Shown here: one piece after another, positions 40,720 to 40,966 of the stretch
How positions within the stretch are numbered: the stretch's first letter is position 1
How the letters are laid out: each line of letters starts with the position of its first letter
NCBI GenBank assembly: GCA_945487905.1
Contig: CALYTW010000005.1
Span: 1-40,966 of the forward strand
Length of the DNA: 40,966 nt
Reading direction: 5' to 3'
From: an uncultured cyanobacterium
Lineage (GTDB): Bacteria; Cyanobacteriota; Vampirovibrionia; Gastranaerophilales; Gastranaerophilaceae
The notes under the pieces: generated by a model
Told to the model about the DNA's origin: nothing
Seen by the model: only the letters and a program-made list of their open reading frames with translations
Database searches by the model: none
Program-made: the position numbers and the translations under genes

Positions 40720-40857
40720 CTAATTCCCTAAGTATTTTGATAATAAGAACATTGCAACAGTTGTTACTATCATAAAAATTAGCGTACTTATTACCCCCGT
40801 TCCTGAACTTTCAGAAAACCGTTGGGGTTCTTTATTTTTATTATTATTTTCTTCCAT
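40720..40857 (-). CDS. small single-pass membrane protein, 45 aa
   Basis: Too short for the ORF track. The minus strand from 40857 gives 45 residues: a polar Asn/Glu/Lys head (MEENNNKNKEPQRFSESSG), one membrane helix (about 22-40, TLIFMIVTTVAMFLL) and a short SKYLGN end. AAGGGA lies about eight bases before the ATG, which supports translation. It is upstream of and on the same strand as the Na/Pi cotransporter, separated by a hairpin, so it might be a small regulatory or accessory subunit; that is inference from position. No family recognised. Confidence 0.6.
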   Translation of the reverse strand: MEENNNKNKEPQRFSESSGTGVISTLIFMIVTTVAMFLLSKYLGN

Positions 40858-40959
40858 TTTATATTCCCTTTTTTGTTGCAAAAAGATTAAATATATATAT
40901 GCTGTGCTTATTGCAAGTTAAATCCCTGCAACTATTAGACCGTATTTCATAAATTTCAT
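40858..40959 (-). pseudogene. second small membrane-protein frame interrupted by a stop
   Basis: Upstream of the 45-residue gene and in the same frame, MKFMKYGLIVAGI is followed by a TAA (40918-40920) and then LAISTAYIYLIFLQQKREYK, running straight into the next ATG. Together the two halves form one plausible membrane helix with a basic end, broken by the stop. Either a nonsense mutation split a small gene or the match is chance. Only seven bases remain beyond the proposed start before the window edge. Confidence 0.35.
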
Positions 40960-40966
40960 AAATTTA

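Overview
The window reads as chromosome from an AT-rich, Gram-negative-type bacterium. The lineage I infer is the non-photosynthetic sister group of Cyanobacteria (Vampirovibrionia/Melainabacteria, probably the gut order Gastranaerophilales). The reasons are lipid A and heptose genes (fabZ, lpxC, lpxD, hldE-type), a complete minC-minD-minE cluster, a Tic20-like membrane protein typical of the cyanobacterial line, ThyX instead of ThyA, and several small lineage-type proteins whose N-termini carry short motifs such as NFKG or NFLG. This placement is inference; no rRNA or tRNA gene was seen.

Layout. Positions 1-4500 are accessory and eroded: a small gene with an apparently leaderless promoter, the frameshifted C-terminal remnant of a large serine recombinase, a palindrome-rich repeat block, a GTG-started hypothetical gene, a 333-bp element bounded by perfect 18-bp inverted repeats, a small two-helix membrane protein, and an S24-type repressor facing a small phage-like gene across two face-to-face promoters. 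Positions 4548-9540 hold a large AsmA-like envelope protein converging on ychF, with a 65-residue partner gene. Positions 9595-12161 hold an HNH-like protein and an M16 zinc peptidase. Positions 12216-16946 are core housekeeping: lepA, then pyrH-frr-cdsA-rnc with one-base overlaps at the last two junctions. Positions 17213-21371 hold a lone acetolactate synthase gene and minCDE, in which MinC has a long acidic linker and MinE a long acidic tail.

Positions 21540-29880 are mixed: proB (apparently leaderless), a membrane-anchored beta-lactamase-fold protein lacking the usual general base, an endonuclease IV-like TIM barrel, a formyltransferase, a ribbon-helix-helix regulator, a secreted HEXXH protein, thyX overlapping a solute-binding protein gene, a hypothetical, and the Tic20-like gene. 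Positions 29867-35049 (minus strand) run hldE-lpxD-lpxC-fabZ-rpiB-rsfS-TPR-tic20-like, an envelope and ribosome cluster. Positions 35372-37216 hold dapB-asd (lysine/diaminopimelate). Positions 37429-40966 hold another hypothetical gene, an ~850-bp stretch with a 134-bp tandem duplication and gene debris, a Na+/phosphate cotransporter with a PhoU-like tail, and a 45-residue membrane protein missed by the ORF track.

Together the genes make envelope components (lipid A, heptose, CDP-diacylglycerol, diaminopimelate, AsmA), place the division site (Min), and support translation (lepA, frr, rsfS, ychF). I do not see a complete new defence or biosynthetic system. The best candidates for something under-described are the apparently leaderless start pattern, the tailed MinE, the face-to-face repressor switch, the shared N-terminal tag on otherwise unrelated proteins, and a diverged repeat family present in opposite orientation at the two ends of the window. 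Start codons were moved from the ORF track for nine genes on ribosome-binding-site evidence.
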